In this document: positions 1 to 12,800 of the stretch, in pieces
Layout: each line of letters opens with the position of its first letter
Numbering within the stretch: position 1 is the first letter of the stretch
NCBI GenBank assembly: GCA_914767715.1
Contig: OU612069.1
Location: 21,695,387-21,759,386, forward strand
Direction: 5' to 3'
From: Membranipora membranacea
Taxonomy: Eukaryota > Bryozoa > Gymnolaemata > Cheilostomatida > Membraniporidae
Length of the DNA stretch: 64,000 nt
Position numbers and translations under genes: made by a program
The notes under the pieces: model-generated
Told to the model about the DNA's origin: nothing
Databases searched by the model: none
What the model saw: only the letters and a program-made list of their open reading frames with translations

Positions 1-743
1 CCAGCCATATCTTCCTCATAGGGGAAAACTGGGGCTGAAAATTAAGAAGATATGAATAATTACAATAATTTCTTTGTGAAGGAATCAATGATATTGTATA
101 TAATTATTCTTGGGACTGTAACTCCTTGGGCACCGATGACCTGATAGTTCACATCCTGCTATTGCTCATCTTGTGTCAAGGCATATATGGCCCATTGTGC
201 TTAGCAGTTTTTTTCAGTATGTAAGCATGGATCCTCTTGCTGTCATAAGTCACTCTATGAACTTAAATTATAGTTAAATACTAGTGCAACAAAGCAATGT
301 CATGAGGCTAGTATCAATAGTTCAGAAAGATTATTATCGCACTTACCAGTTCTGGGGTTATCTGCAAAAGACATGGATATACAGCGATGAGAATAGTGGC
401 AGTTTCAACTCAAAAAAATTCCTTAGAATGTTTCATCGTTGTTCAGAAATTAAGACATTTGAAAGGCATATAGGCCTATAGGGCGTTGATAGTGCGAGTC
501 AAAAAGTGTAACCATACAATGTCCAATATGAAAAGAGCATGCGTGAATAGATTGCGTGTTTAAAACGTGTTGAGAATGACACTTTTTGGCAAAGAGTGTT
601 CTGTTGCTCCTGTTGTTTTCACGATGCCTTCATTCACTATTTTGTGTGAGTCTCTTTTTACAGTTTTAAAATATAAATGCTACATAATGAAATGATTTCA
701 GGACAACAGCAACAGGGGATAATCCTTTAGTAACAATACATAC
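1..743. other. Presumed intron of the minus-strand propeller/EGF gene
   Basis: No exon is recognisable here. The last visible exon of the minus-strand gene ends at 744 with a GTATGT donor in phase 1, so this stretch is most simply the next intron. The 65-codon open frame at 284-481 on the plus strand has no recognisable domain and I do not regard it as a gene. Confidence 0.5.
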
Positions 744-869
744 ATTGATTACAGGTGTTCCCAGCCCCTTTAGCCCAGTCATCATGACATAAACATTGAA
801 AGCCGTCATCAGTGTCCGAGCAATATCCATGGATACAAGGGCTCGATTGGCAGCCATCTGCACCATCTC
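744..869 (-). CDS. Third EGF-like exon, last visible exon of the gene
   Basis: Phase 1-1 exon with CQSSPC, GYCSDTDDGFQCLC and a final NTC, an EGF-like pattern. It follows module 2 exactly as the exon at 7,956-8,096 follows module 1. The donor is GTATGT. An earlier acceptor further right would also stay open, so the 5' edge at 869 is the best choice by phase rather than certain. Confidence 0.7.
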
Positions 870-3800
870 CTGTAGGTAAAACAGGATAATGAAATTCGGC
901 AATTGACCCAACCATGGCAGCTTGATTAGTATTATATATACAGCTGTAACCCAGATTATTTCCTGTGTCAGAGTTCATGGGTACGATAGCTGCCGCTGCA
1001 GGAATAGTGGCGAACTTTGCAGATAAAACAGAAATCGCTGAAATGATTTAAATAAATATATATTACAAGTATTTTACCAGATAACAATATTTTGTCAGTT
1101 TATTGGGTGTTGATCTGCTTTCAAGGAGCTGATTTCAACGTGGTTGGAGCTGTTATATGGTACAGGAACAGTATGTTGGGCAAATGCAGCATACAATCAT
1201 CGATAATATGTTATTATGCACACACCCCTCTCAACTTGATCTGGTGATCTGCATACTACTATGATGAAGTCATATCTCATAGTCACTTACTGAATCTGAT
1301 TTTATATATCTTTCCATTTGCTGAAAAGTCATGGACCAATGCAGTAGTACCTGTGAGCCACATTGCGGTCCTCATGTTAACCGTGAATCTGCACGTTTCT
1401 GAGCTATTTGTCACCACAATAGTGTTGCCCTTCTTGCACACATTAAACATATTCCCTGCAAAAAGATGTTAGCTCTATATTACGACTAAGAGTGATGATT
1501 AGGCTCTCAATGAATTCATGAGTTTACTCAATGATTTGAACAATCAGGAAATACAACTCGCAATGCATAAAACAAAAATTCCACAGCAGTTCATTCAATA
1601 ATTACAACATCAGTGCAAAGAAATCAAGAAAACTGACATACCATCAGTTCTGTTAAATACCGTCAGCCTTCCTTTCAAAGTATCAGCTAATATAACCAGG
1701 GCACTATACTCTGGGTTCACATCCATGGAATAGGCTTTTTCAGGCAGAGTGCTTCCTTGTCTTGGGTCGTAGTTGTGTGTAGCCCTATTATCCTTGTAAT
1801 GATTTGGTGGGAAATAGCGATGTAAGACTGGCCTAAGGCTTAAAAAAGAAATTTATTTTAACATCAATTGGCTTTGACTTGTTTATGACATGGATGTATT
1901 TGAGATCTGGTATAGAAATCGACAGTTATAAGAATTGTAATGAAAACATTCATTGAATGCGTATGACAAAAACAGGAGAATAGGCTTCATGAAAAGCTAC
2001 ACTGCATTCTACTTTCTTCAATAACATCTGTTTTGCAAAGACTCAAGAAAATACTAAGAGTTTTCGGATATATCTATCATTGTTGGAATGTGTTTGCTTA
2101 CCTCGCAATTCTCTTTACAGATGGAGATATGTTTATAATAATGTCTTCCTCATCTCGTGAGAAGTCATACTCAGTTATCCCTATCAAGGGAAACAATATC
2201 CTGTTTATGAATGGTGACACCAATCCATGGAAAGCTACCACAACACAACTCTTTTTTTATAGCTTCCGTTTAGGAGGACTTACGGCAGATCAGTTTTTCT
2301 TGCTTCTCAAATAGGTCCTAACTGCATGATTAACATGAGTCATTGCAATGTGTCCTAATTCATCTCACATAAGGAAATTATAATAATAATAATAATAATT
2401 CGAGCATGGCAACGAAGTGATAAAAGTATGGAAGTGAATCCAAAGCGTCAGTTGAAACAAACCGTATGGTGTGTTTTGATAAGCTGAACCTCGGCCTACC
2501 ACTCGGTGAGTTATCATTCCCTTAAGTGGCAGTTCAGGATAGTAGAAGCTCGCCTGTGACGGTACAGCCCCTAAACTGCTATGTTTAAGGGTCCCACTCG
2601 ATGCATGTCTTGCATTTACGTAAACACCCTAAAACAATGAAAATTACAAGCCGCGGCAACTTTTCGTATCACAAAACTTAGGTTCCATGACATGTGACTT
2701 CTTAAACTTAAGCAAATGCATTGTTTATCTGACTTCGTAAACAGTCTCTTGAAGCTGACAGATTACCTTTAGCAAATTAAGCCCATGGACAAGGTTCTCA
2801 AAAAATTAAGGAAAACAGGATGAGCCCAATGTGATAGATCTGCCATTTAAATCCTTTGAAAGTGCAAGAAATCTGTTCGCCATTGTTTGAGTACCAAAAT
2901 CAGACATTCATGTCAATCAACCCTGTGTGATACTAAACTTTTTGATTTGTCTTGTTGGCTTCAGGCCCGCCTGAACAGGTTGATACAGTGGCAGTAAGGT
3001 CTCAAACAGAAACCCATTAATATAATTGATTGTATAGAATATTACAGTATCATTATCAATTCATATTCCCCCTAAAAAGACTCTATGATAGGTAGACGGA
3101 GCAATGCTGCTGACTGATAAAGAATATTCTACTGGGCTTCGTATAATACAGAAATTTCGTTTAGTTTTTTTTTCCAGCTATAGCTCTACATTCACTCACA
3201 AATGTGCCTGAGAATATAAATATATGAGCATCTCCGGAGGAGTGACTGACTTCCATCATTGTCATGCCTGTTACTAGTCTTTGAGTTCCAAGATGTCTCA
3301 AATCTAACGTGCCATTCCCACATCTCCCGACACCTACAATCTCCATAGAAATACACATGATCAATGAGCAAGGAAATTAATAAACCAAACAAAAAAACAT
3401 TCAGGCAATTGATGCACTGACATGCAAAAGATGCCCATGCATGTTATTTTCTAAAATAATGCTGATATAGGGAACAAGCAGCTCTTATGAATTGTATTGT
3501 CAGCCGGTTCACTGAAATGTACCTTGATTTGCTTACTCCTGTCAGCCAGAAATCAAATACACATTGGAAACAAAGTCGCATGTATATTTGAAACATGGGT
3601 TTAATTTGGAGTTATGCTTTTACAGTTCTATTATAATCGCAAGGAAATGCAAAATCATCAACCATTGCATTTATGTGGCAGGTTACTTAGTTATATACAG
3701 ATTATTATATTTGTATGAATTATGCTTATCAAAAAAATTGCAAATTACAGTAGGGTTTGGTGGAGCGGTTTTGCAATATACCAAGACACTCAGAGAATAT

Positions 3801-6800
3801 GATGATCAATTGATATCACAAAAGTGATATTCGGTTCAGATTGGACATCATGTTCTTGATCAAAGATTTAGGCAGTGGGCAGCTGTGCCAGCAACCAGGA
3901 GTAACAACTCGAATATAGATAATGAAACTTGGATGTTGATTGGATACATAGGCCTAGATTCCATAGATCTAGTTTATAGATCACATTGCTGAGGGGTGAA
4001 TCCTACACCTGCTAAACATAGATAATATTACTATGTGATCAAATCAGCAAGTTCAAGGATCAAATTTCCAACTCCTGGTGTGAAAGGATCAACAGACAAG
4101 TTATGTTCTATCTATTCCATTGTCACCAAAGATTTAATATAATTTGAACGTTCTTGATTTGTATGCACTACTAAGACACGCATGTTAGTATTGCATGAGT
4201 AAGGTTTTCTGACAAAATATACAAGTTTTCGATGGTGTGGTAATTCAACTTTGCCTGACAATGCACAAGCTTGTTGACAGAGGGAATTTTCATTTGATTT
4301 ATTACCAGATATCTTACTGCCAGGCGGTTAAGATATTACAAAACTATATGGCAGCTGCCCTACTCATAGGGGGATGGATTAACCTTTACGATAGTAAACT
4401 CTCTGATACCTAGTATATCAACTCAACATTATACGTCATTTTGATGTCACTTATTAATTACCTGAAATTTTGGCTTGGGCAAGCTTTGCTGATAATATTT
4501 CTCTCTAATCTCACTATTAGGATGAAATAAATGATCAAAACGGCATTTTATTGAAAGAAGGTTATAAGTAAAATTTCGGACATATGTCATCGATCTCTGA
4601 TAGAGATAGTGATACTATTTTGTTGACAGTGGGCTACATTGAGTACCCAAATCGATATTGAGTCCTAATTATATTAAATATAGTTTAATGCGATGCTAAC
4701 CGTTTCCATTGTGAACTATTATGAATTCAGAGTGTATTGTTCTAGCCAGTGTAAACATTTAGGATTAATTCTGACACTTCTCACTTGTGGGTGAGCACAT
4801 CTCCCAAAATGTGAAAATCAAAAACTACATACATCTGACTGACTTTTCAATGTGCAGTATCAACATTGTGCTCGATTCATATACCTCATACTGGTGTACA
4901 TATTTTCGTTTACTCTTACTTCGATATACATTGCTTTACCATTATAATACATAAAGGAGCAACAAACAAAGACTGACCAAGCCATGTTTTCACTTCCTGA
5001 CTCTGTAGAACCACCCGTCTTGCACATGAATATATTTCAACAAAATACAGATATGCTCCATTCTTCTGCTGATAGGCAAACAGTGGAACCAATGTATGGG
5101 CAGCGGTACTGATACCATCATCATAACTTTTTGGGCCTCTATATCTGCCAATATTTCCGGCAATCGCTAAAATCAATGGAGATATGAAAGTGGAACAAGG
5201 CCAGGATAATTCTGCAGTTTCGATCACTGCAAAGGCACGGCTAAGGTTATGATGTTACATAACAAAATGGTGCCATATTTTGCATATGAGTTAATATTCA
5301 CCCACAATTATCTGTTTTTGGAAATTCTACATATATGACCTAAATTCATCGGCTTGAATTGTTTCACACATTTTATTCTTCTTCGGTAGGCCTACTTTGT
5401 TTGGAACTATTACCAATGCTTAAACTGGCATTCAGTTTCATTAGGCTTCAAGGCTTGGATCTGATTGTTTAGGTTGGCTTCATTCAGTTATTATAACTTC
5501 AAGAGATTTTAAAGTTCACTTTATCATATGTGAGTTGGTCGGTTGTGTCACTTTGCCTACCCTCGTAGCATAATGAATTATTAATGCATAGTTTAATCAA
5601 AGAAAAAATAATTGTGTTGATGTATAATGTTTCTCACAGTTGTAATCCTCCATATGTCCGAGGCGGTAATAACCAATTCCGCCCTCATAAGTTGCATGTT
5701 TATTGGTTCTGTAACCGACAATTAGCACTCCTGGGTCATTCAGCTTTTGCTACAAAATATAAAGCTCTAAGTAAGTTGTGTAAAAAGCAAAGACCCAATA
5801 TCATTAGGCGTGTATCAAATATCAATATAAAAATAATCATTACAATAGTAATGATTTTTGAAATATCACCAATATGATGATAATCTATTTTGACATACTC
5901 TTTGGTGCAAAGTAAGTTTGTTTGCTTGTTTGCAGACAAGCATGAGCTTATTTTGAGATGGGCTGCAGTTATATCTTGGACTGATACTAAATCTCACTTT
6001 CTCAACACTTTTCGGCATCTCATGTGCCGTGCCTAATTGCCACATATTTCTCATTGTGCCTTTTTTCATCTGCATAGTAATGTTTAAATCAAAACATGAG
6101 AGTTCATGTTATCGTTGATTGTTGAATGACACAATGCGTAACCTACCATCAGAAATCCTTCTGCAATGTCACGGTGTTTTTCTGCAGCAGATTTACCAAA
6201 ATTAATCACGTCCATACTGGCAAATTCTAATCTCATTCCACGCCTGGGGATGATAAAGGTTATAGGTCATCATGCGATTCGCTCTTCTGGGTGACAAATA
6301 CTCATAAGTTGAGTAACTTTTTACTAGTAGTAGAAGGTGGCTTGGTTGGTTAGAGCTCCACCCTTTCATCACACATGTTAAAGGTCGTGGGTTCGGACCC
6401 GACTGCTGTCCGTTGCCTACTGTGGCTTTGTTGGCCGGCAGGTGTGCTCCGACCTGCCTGCAAACAGAAAACAACCTGGCGCAGATACTGCATCCTCGCC
6501 ACTAGTGCACTCAAAATTTGCCACCCAAGCCTTGGGATGTGGCGAGTGATTTTAATCAACATTTAATTTACCTTTTGACAATTTAAAAGAATGCTATAAT
6601 GTTGAATACACATGACACAGTCAATGCTCTCAAGAGTATCATATTTTAACTTACCTGACTTGGCACCATTCTCCTCTCCATTCTGCGTTACAGACACAAG
6701 TAGGTCTATTGGCGTCATCTGGTTCACATGTCCCGTGACCACTGCAGAGTACGTGTTGGCAGATGCCTGAAAAATATGTTTTATTTTCAAATTTAAATAA

Positions 6801-9800
6801 TTCATTGTGTATTGATCTATACTATACTATACACGGAGCCTGATTTAAACAAAAACTGCACCCGCTGCTCATAGCTATATCATTTAAAAGTCACTTCGAA
6901 TTGCTTCCGTCAGACATCCACTCTACGGTTGACCAAAACCGCCAATTTTTCCCACATAATATCCCCAGTTCCTGTAATTATGGCGGTTTTGGTCAACCAA
7001 AACCGCCACTGTAGCTGATCATAGAAACCATAAGCACTAGCCATGTTTCTATTTCCCAACTATTACAAGCTCAAATGCAAAGCACTTGTCACTAATACCT
7101 AGCACTGGCAAGGTTTCCGGTCTTAGAGAACTAACAAATATTATATGTCACATGATCAGTCTATTTATGGTGGGAGTTGTGCTCACCTGTCTGAAATTAC
7201 AATTCTTTATTGGTGGTATTGGTTGACCAAAACTGCCACTCAAAAGAAAACAAGTATGATTTGCAGCTACAGTGGCGGTTTTGCTCGACCAAAGCCGCCA
7301 CTAGAAAGAAAACACGTATGATTTGCAGCCACAGTAGTGGTTTTGGTCAACCAAAACCGCCATAATTACAGACACTGGGAATATTATGTAAGAAAAATTC
7401 GCGGTTGTGGTCAACCGTACAACTCCCTAGAGTAGTTACAATTTCAAGTGCTCTTTTATATGACCAGAAGAGAAGTGGAGATGGCAGAGTGACCCATTCA
7501 CCATCCAGTGGTCCTGATTGTCATCAGCAAATACCAATTATGATTTATTCTGTGCATCCCCTTGTTTGCAGGTTGCGTTGAAGCAGTTTCTTCATACAAA
7601 AATCCAAAGTTTGCAATAAATCAAAGGGCTGAGAAGTACCTTGGCTTTGTGGAACTATTTTCAAGAAAATCAGCTAACCCTCTGACCCAACAAACAACCT
7701 CACGATGATGAACCGATCAATATGAGCTTATTACCTCAAAACTCAATCAATCAATCAATCTCAAAACTAGCTCACATAATTTTATTATAATCACATTGGT
7801 ACATCTGCGAAGCAGATTCAGGTTCTTGAGGCCTCTGCTCCTTGTAATATGACATTTCGATGTTGCTTGTTTCAATCCCCAAGACAACTGAAAACCCACA
7901 CAAAATGATTTTGTATAAAATTGCCCTAACGATACTGTAAGTAGGGAGAACTCACTGATATTACAAAGTGCTCCCTTCCAGCCGAGTCTGCATAAACACT
8001 TGATATTTTTGGATCGCGTATCATGACAATATGGTTCACCAGCCGCAGCCCAACATGGATCGCATTTGTTGTCAAATGCGCCTCCACTTTGGTAAACTAA
8101 ACAAATAAATATAATTACTTATTTTTATTGTGAACAAAATTATATCATACTGATTCTGTTTGCCTGACTGCAAACAGATTATTTGTGATTTAAGCTTTTC
8201 AAGCAGGCTAATAAGCTTAATTATCGCTTGCATAGATCTTGACCATACACCAATGGCTTCCATTTTGTGAACTGCATAGGGGCCCGTTGAAACAGTGTGT
8301 AGTGTTGTAGATCACGTAGTACACATCCTTGCTCTACTTTACTTATACAACTGAGCTGGTGAGAATGAACCAGTACCTAATCATAAATGACGTACAGCAG
8401 AGCACACTAATTTGTTAACTTGCCCTTCACTGTCAAACCACAGTGAATGATAAGCATTACAGGTAGTTTTCTTATGACTTACATGACATGAACAGATTAC
8501 ACTGATATGAGAAATCTAAAATGTGTTGTGTACTGTCTGTCTGATACAAGAAAACTTTCATTTGATTAGAAGGGTGAAGCTATCAGAATTTGAATCGAAA
8601 AATATGTTGTCAAATATGATGAACATACTCCAAACTGCTTCATGAATCCTCCATGAATAACTATCCACGATAAGGGCTGCCAATGCTTCCTCACCAATCC
8701 ACATGGTGCTCTTCAGTCTATTGAAAGCACACTTGCTTGAATCCTGTCCAGTTACTATAGAGTAAGCATGCTTGCAGACTTTTAAAACGTTCCCTGCAAA
8801 CAAGAAAAATATCTGCAACTGCATATAGAGACACAAATTCCCCAACAGTCTAAGATCTAGAATACATGCACAAAAACTAATAGTGTCAAAGATCAATTGC
8901 TTGAATCGGAATAATTATATTTACCTGTATCAGTATTGAACAAATAAAGTGACCGCTTGTGCCAATCGCTGACAAGCAGTAATTCTGGATAATGTGGATG
9001 TTGGGACACATGGCCATTTCCGCTTTTCATCTCATCAGAAGGATTTGTTTTTTTATAAACAGCATCATTATCTGTCACTCCTGTTCTACAGCTATAAACA
9101 TAAACATGGCGGTTGTTAGGTGCAAAGGCTTAATTATTTATCATGTTGACGCTGAGATGACATAAATTATGATTAGATGCTATGAAAATTCATTTCATCG
9201 AATGATTGAATATTGTCTAATTGTTATTCAAAGCCTCTGGTATATGTTATTTTCTGGGGTATATGGCCAATCACATATTACTAATCATGACTCGTATCTA
9301 TATTTCCCAAAGATGATTTTAGGGATGGTTAGATTACTATTTACTGACATGGGAGTCATATGGAATGAGTCATCGGCTCAACTCCCAAAGGAGTATCTTT
9401 TGAGGCTGATTGTTCCAGCCGACAGCACTCTCAGGTGTATATAAATATGTTCTAGACCCGTCTCCTGGACAACTTGCGGGTGGACTAATGTTAGCATGGA
9501 AAGACATGCAGGAAAACTGGAAAGGCCGTTAAACACTACCAAGGGTCCCATGTGCCATGTAAGTTCCGACAACCCAGACACATACCTAGCTATGGTGGAG
9601 TGAAATTGGCTGGTTGGATAAGAGAGCTTCCTTTTCGAGAAGGGAATAGCATACTAGCGCATCTGAGTTTTCTGAAGTTGGCGCTCTCTCCTAAGAAGGT
9701 AATCGATCAACAATAATGTGTAATGATTGCTTTTATTTGAGCTAGACACATGAACAGGGTCACAATATCATAGATTTTCAGCCCACCTAAATAGTTTAGT

Positions 9801-12800
9801 CAGTCCCGCTGATTGTGACGGTGTCCACTGTCCGTGTGTGATGTTGATGTTTGCAAAGTTATAGGAAGTCACACCTGGGAAATACAACAACAATATATAT
9901 AATTAATTTTGTATCAAATTGTCCACAGTAACATTTGATTCATTGCGGTTAACCCTGAAAGTCTCAATATCTCGATTGTAGAATTGAGAGAAATTTTTGT
10001 CAAGATCTGATGAAATTATAGCAGCAATTACTCATGAAATAGAAAGGTATCTGCATTCTATAATTTGAACATTACTGGAAGTTCAAACTGTGATTTCTTT
10101 GTGATGTGATATGTAAACAAACAACCCTAACATGTACGTTGTGTTGCATGGGATAGCGATTGAGGAGTGGACTGAGCTATTGGGTGAGAAGACGCAACTC
10201 TGAGTAGTGGATAGCGAGCGTGCTAATTAGCGCCTTCGACCCATTACTTTTTGAGGGTGGTGGGATGACCGCAATAAGTTAGCGCACTTGCTATTCACTT
10301 TAGGCCATTGGTGTAGCAAGATATGAGGGTTGAAGTCCCATTGGGGGAGCACTCAAGGTTGATTGTTCCAGCCCTCAGCACCCTCTACTGTATACCTCTT
10401 CTAATGAGCAATGTTTTCTTACCATATTGAACTTTCTGATAAACCAGCATGTTATTGTGGACGCTCCTTGTGAGTGTTCCAGTATAATTATTTTCAGCAT
10501 GAAATGCACTCATCATCGAGCGGTCAGCTACTTTCCTTCTCGTGCCTCCATTCCATGGATAGATGTAAATACCCTTCAAAATATAAAAGCAAACTGTGAT
10601 TCTACATCCTTAAAATATCACAGATACATTTGCAAAAAAGCGAAAGTAGACCTGGCAATAACGCGAAAAAGCCTTTAGCATTAGTATCAACTGAACTGAT
10701 TCTCAAACCTGAAAATTTGATTGAATATTCAGCAAGAGATTATTTTCAACTTCAAAAAAAAGTTACACCGGGGAAGCAGGGAGTTACTCCTTGGGGGAAG
10801 TGTTCAATTTTTTTCATCAACACTCATCTCAGTTATTTGTTTATTTCATTGACTAGAATGAATTTATTCGGTGATACTGAACATCTCTGAATTGGAAGTC
10901 AAAATCAATATCCGTTTGACTAGAAATGAGAATTTGCTCTCTCTCAACCAACTCAGGCAAATGATCTTTCAACTCAAAACTATCTGTCAATGAGCTTCTG
11001 CGTTTTTTACACTAACGGTACATGGTCATCAATCCAACAGTGAAAAGATTAAAACCTGCAAATTTGACAGCAAGTGAGTTTACAAACTTTCATGACTTTA
11101 TGACATAACAGATAAAAATAATTATGCTTGAGTCAAAGGCTTGTTATTACTCTGTCTTCCCCTCATGCCCGGTAAGTATGAAATACAAAGATTAACTGAT
11201 CAGCAAACAATATTTTTTGTCAATTTGAAATAGGTAGAAGATGTCCCTTTAATTGTGCAAGATTTTCATTTTCATTTTCTTTCTTTATTTGTAGAGAAAG
11301 ATTCCAAATTGCGATTTATCCGCACACTTATCTCTGCAGAGGGCAAGAACACAAACTTAGATGAGGTAAGCGTTTCATTAATGATTATAGTCATTATAAA
11401 ATCATTCTTCCCCTATTACACTTTTTGCCTTATCCTCACTCTGCAACCATAGCAACTATTTGGAATTATCTGCTGAAATAATGCCGAGAGTAAAATTTAC
11501 GATTTCATATTTATGTTGAACTCCTTCCTATCCAAAAACAAGAAACGGTATGTTATGATATGTTTTGTTATTTAAAAAAAAAAATTTTACTCTTTTTTCT
11601 TCCTGTAGCAGAATGTTTTCCAAAAAGTGCCGAAAAGGAAAAGGAAAAAATTAAAGGTTGAGAATGAAGACAAGTTAAAATAGAAACATATTTTTTGCAT
11701 AACTAGAGAGATATTAAATTTGAGAAGTAAAAGTGCAAAAAAAATGTAATGGTATTTTTAGTGGTCTCAACTTATTCACTAGGCCTGCCATAGCTTTCTT
11801 AGGTTGTTCTTGTCTGATCAAACTGCTCAGTGAGAGAGTAATTAGACCTGAAGTTTAACACAAAGTCGCTATTTATTAATGGCAAGTTAAATACCATTAG
11901 CTACAAAATGAATAATTATCTGATCAATATGGAAACTTACAGATTTTACAAAGAATACCCAAAATTCTTTTTCATCTAGATATACCATACCAATTACTTG
12001 TCTATTCTGACCAAATTCGTTCATGTCAAGTGTTCCTGCACCACATTTTCCATTTCCTTTAATGAGAATGAGAAATGTCATGCCTGTGGGAGGGGGGTCT
12101 TTCAATAAGAACGAGATATGCAAATTATCATTCTCACAACATTTAAAATAATTGCTCACTTTGTCCTTCGATTGGGCAAATTCGTTCTAAAATTACTCAC
12201 TCAGAAATTATTTGGCTCCACCAATGAGTTAATGAGTGAGTGAGACTGGCTGTCTTTGATTAAAAGCACAGGCATTGCAATAGAATTAGATTTCAAAGTT
12301 TACGGGAATATGTAAGTGATGTCAGCAATATGTGAGGAAACTATAAGATATTTGTATGACAATAATCAGAGTACTGACAGGCGGCGTTTCCAACCTATCC
12401 AAGCAAATAATGCATATCATTCTCTTGAAACTTTCGCTCAAACAAGAAGGGATCATTATGGTGAATGTATCGCACAAACCTATGATGGTTTCAACTTGTA
12501 AGTTTCTCATTGTAACTCTTCGTGCACATGACTGTTTGTCAACAAACAAAATATATTTGCTGTCCTTGGTCATCTGCCCATGATCAGGAAACTTCAATCG
12601 TGCGGCCTTTCCTATTCCATCTTGATATTGAAAAGGAGTTTGTTTCCTAGCGCAGTTACCAACAAGATCTAAAGTGGAAAAAATTTCATTATCCACTCAA
12701 TCCCAGTTGTCTATATTGCAGTTTGCATTTTATCAATTTCATTCTCCAAATACAATATGCCTTGTTGTGATGCCAACACCACTCTTTTTAAATTTACTTT

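Noticed and set aside
2033-2314. 93-codon plus-strand open frame
   Set aside because: It is the shadow of the minus-strand exon 2102-2180, which fits the phase and motif pattern of the duplicated module.
5584-5877. 97-codon plus-strand open frame
   Set aside because: It overlaps minus-strand exon 5638-5749, which joins in phase and matches its counterpart at 12,815-12,932.
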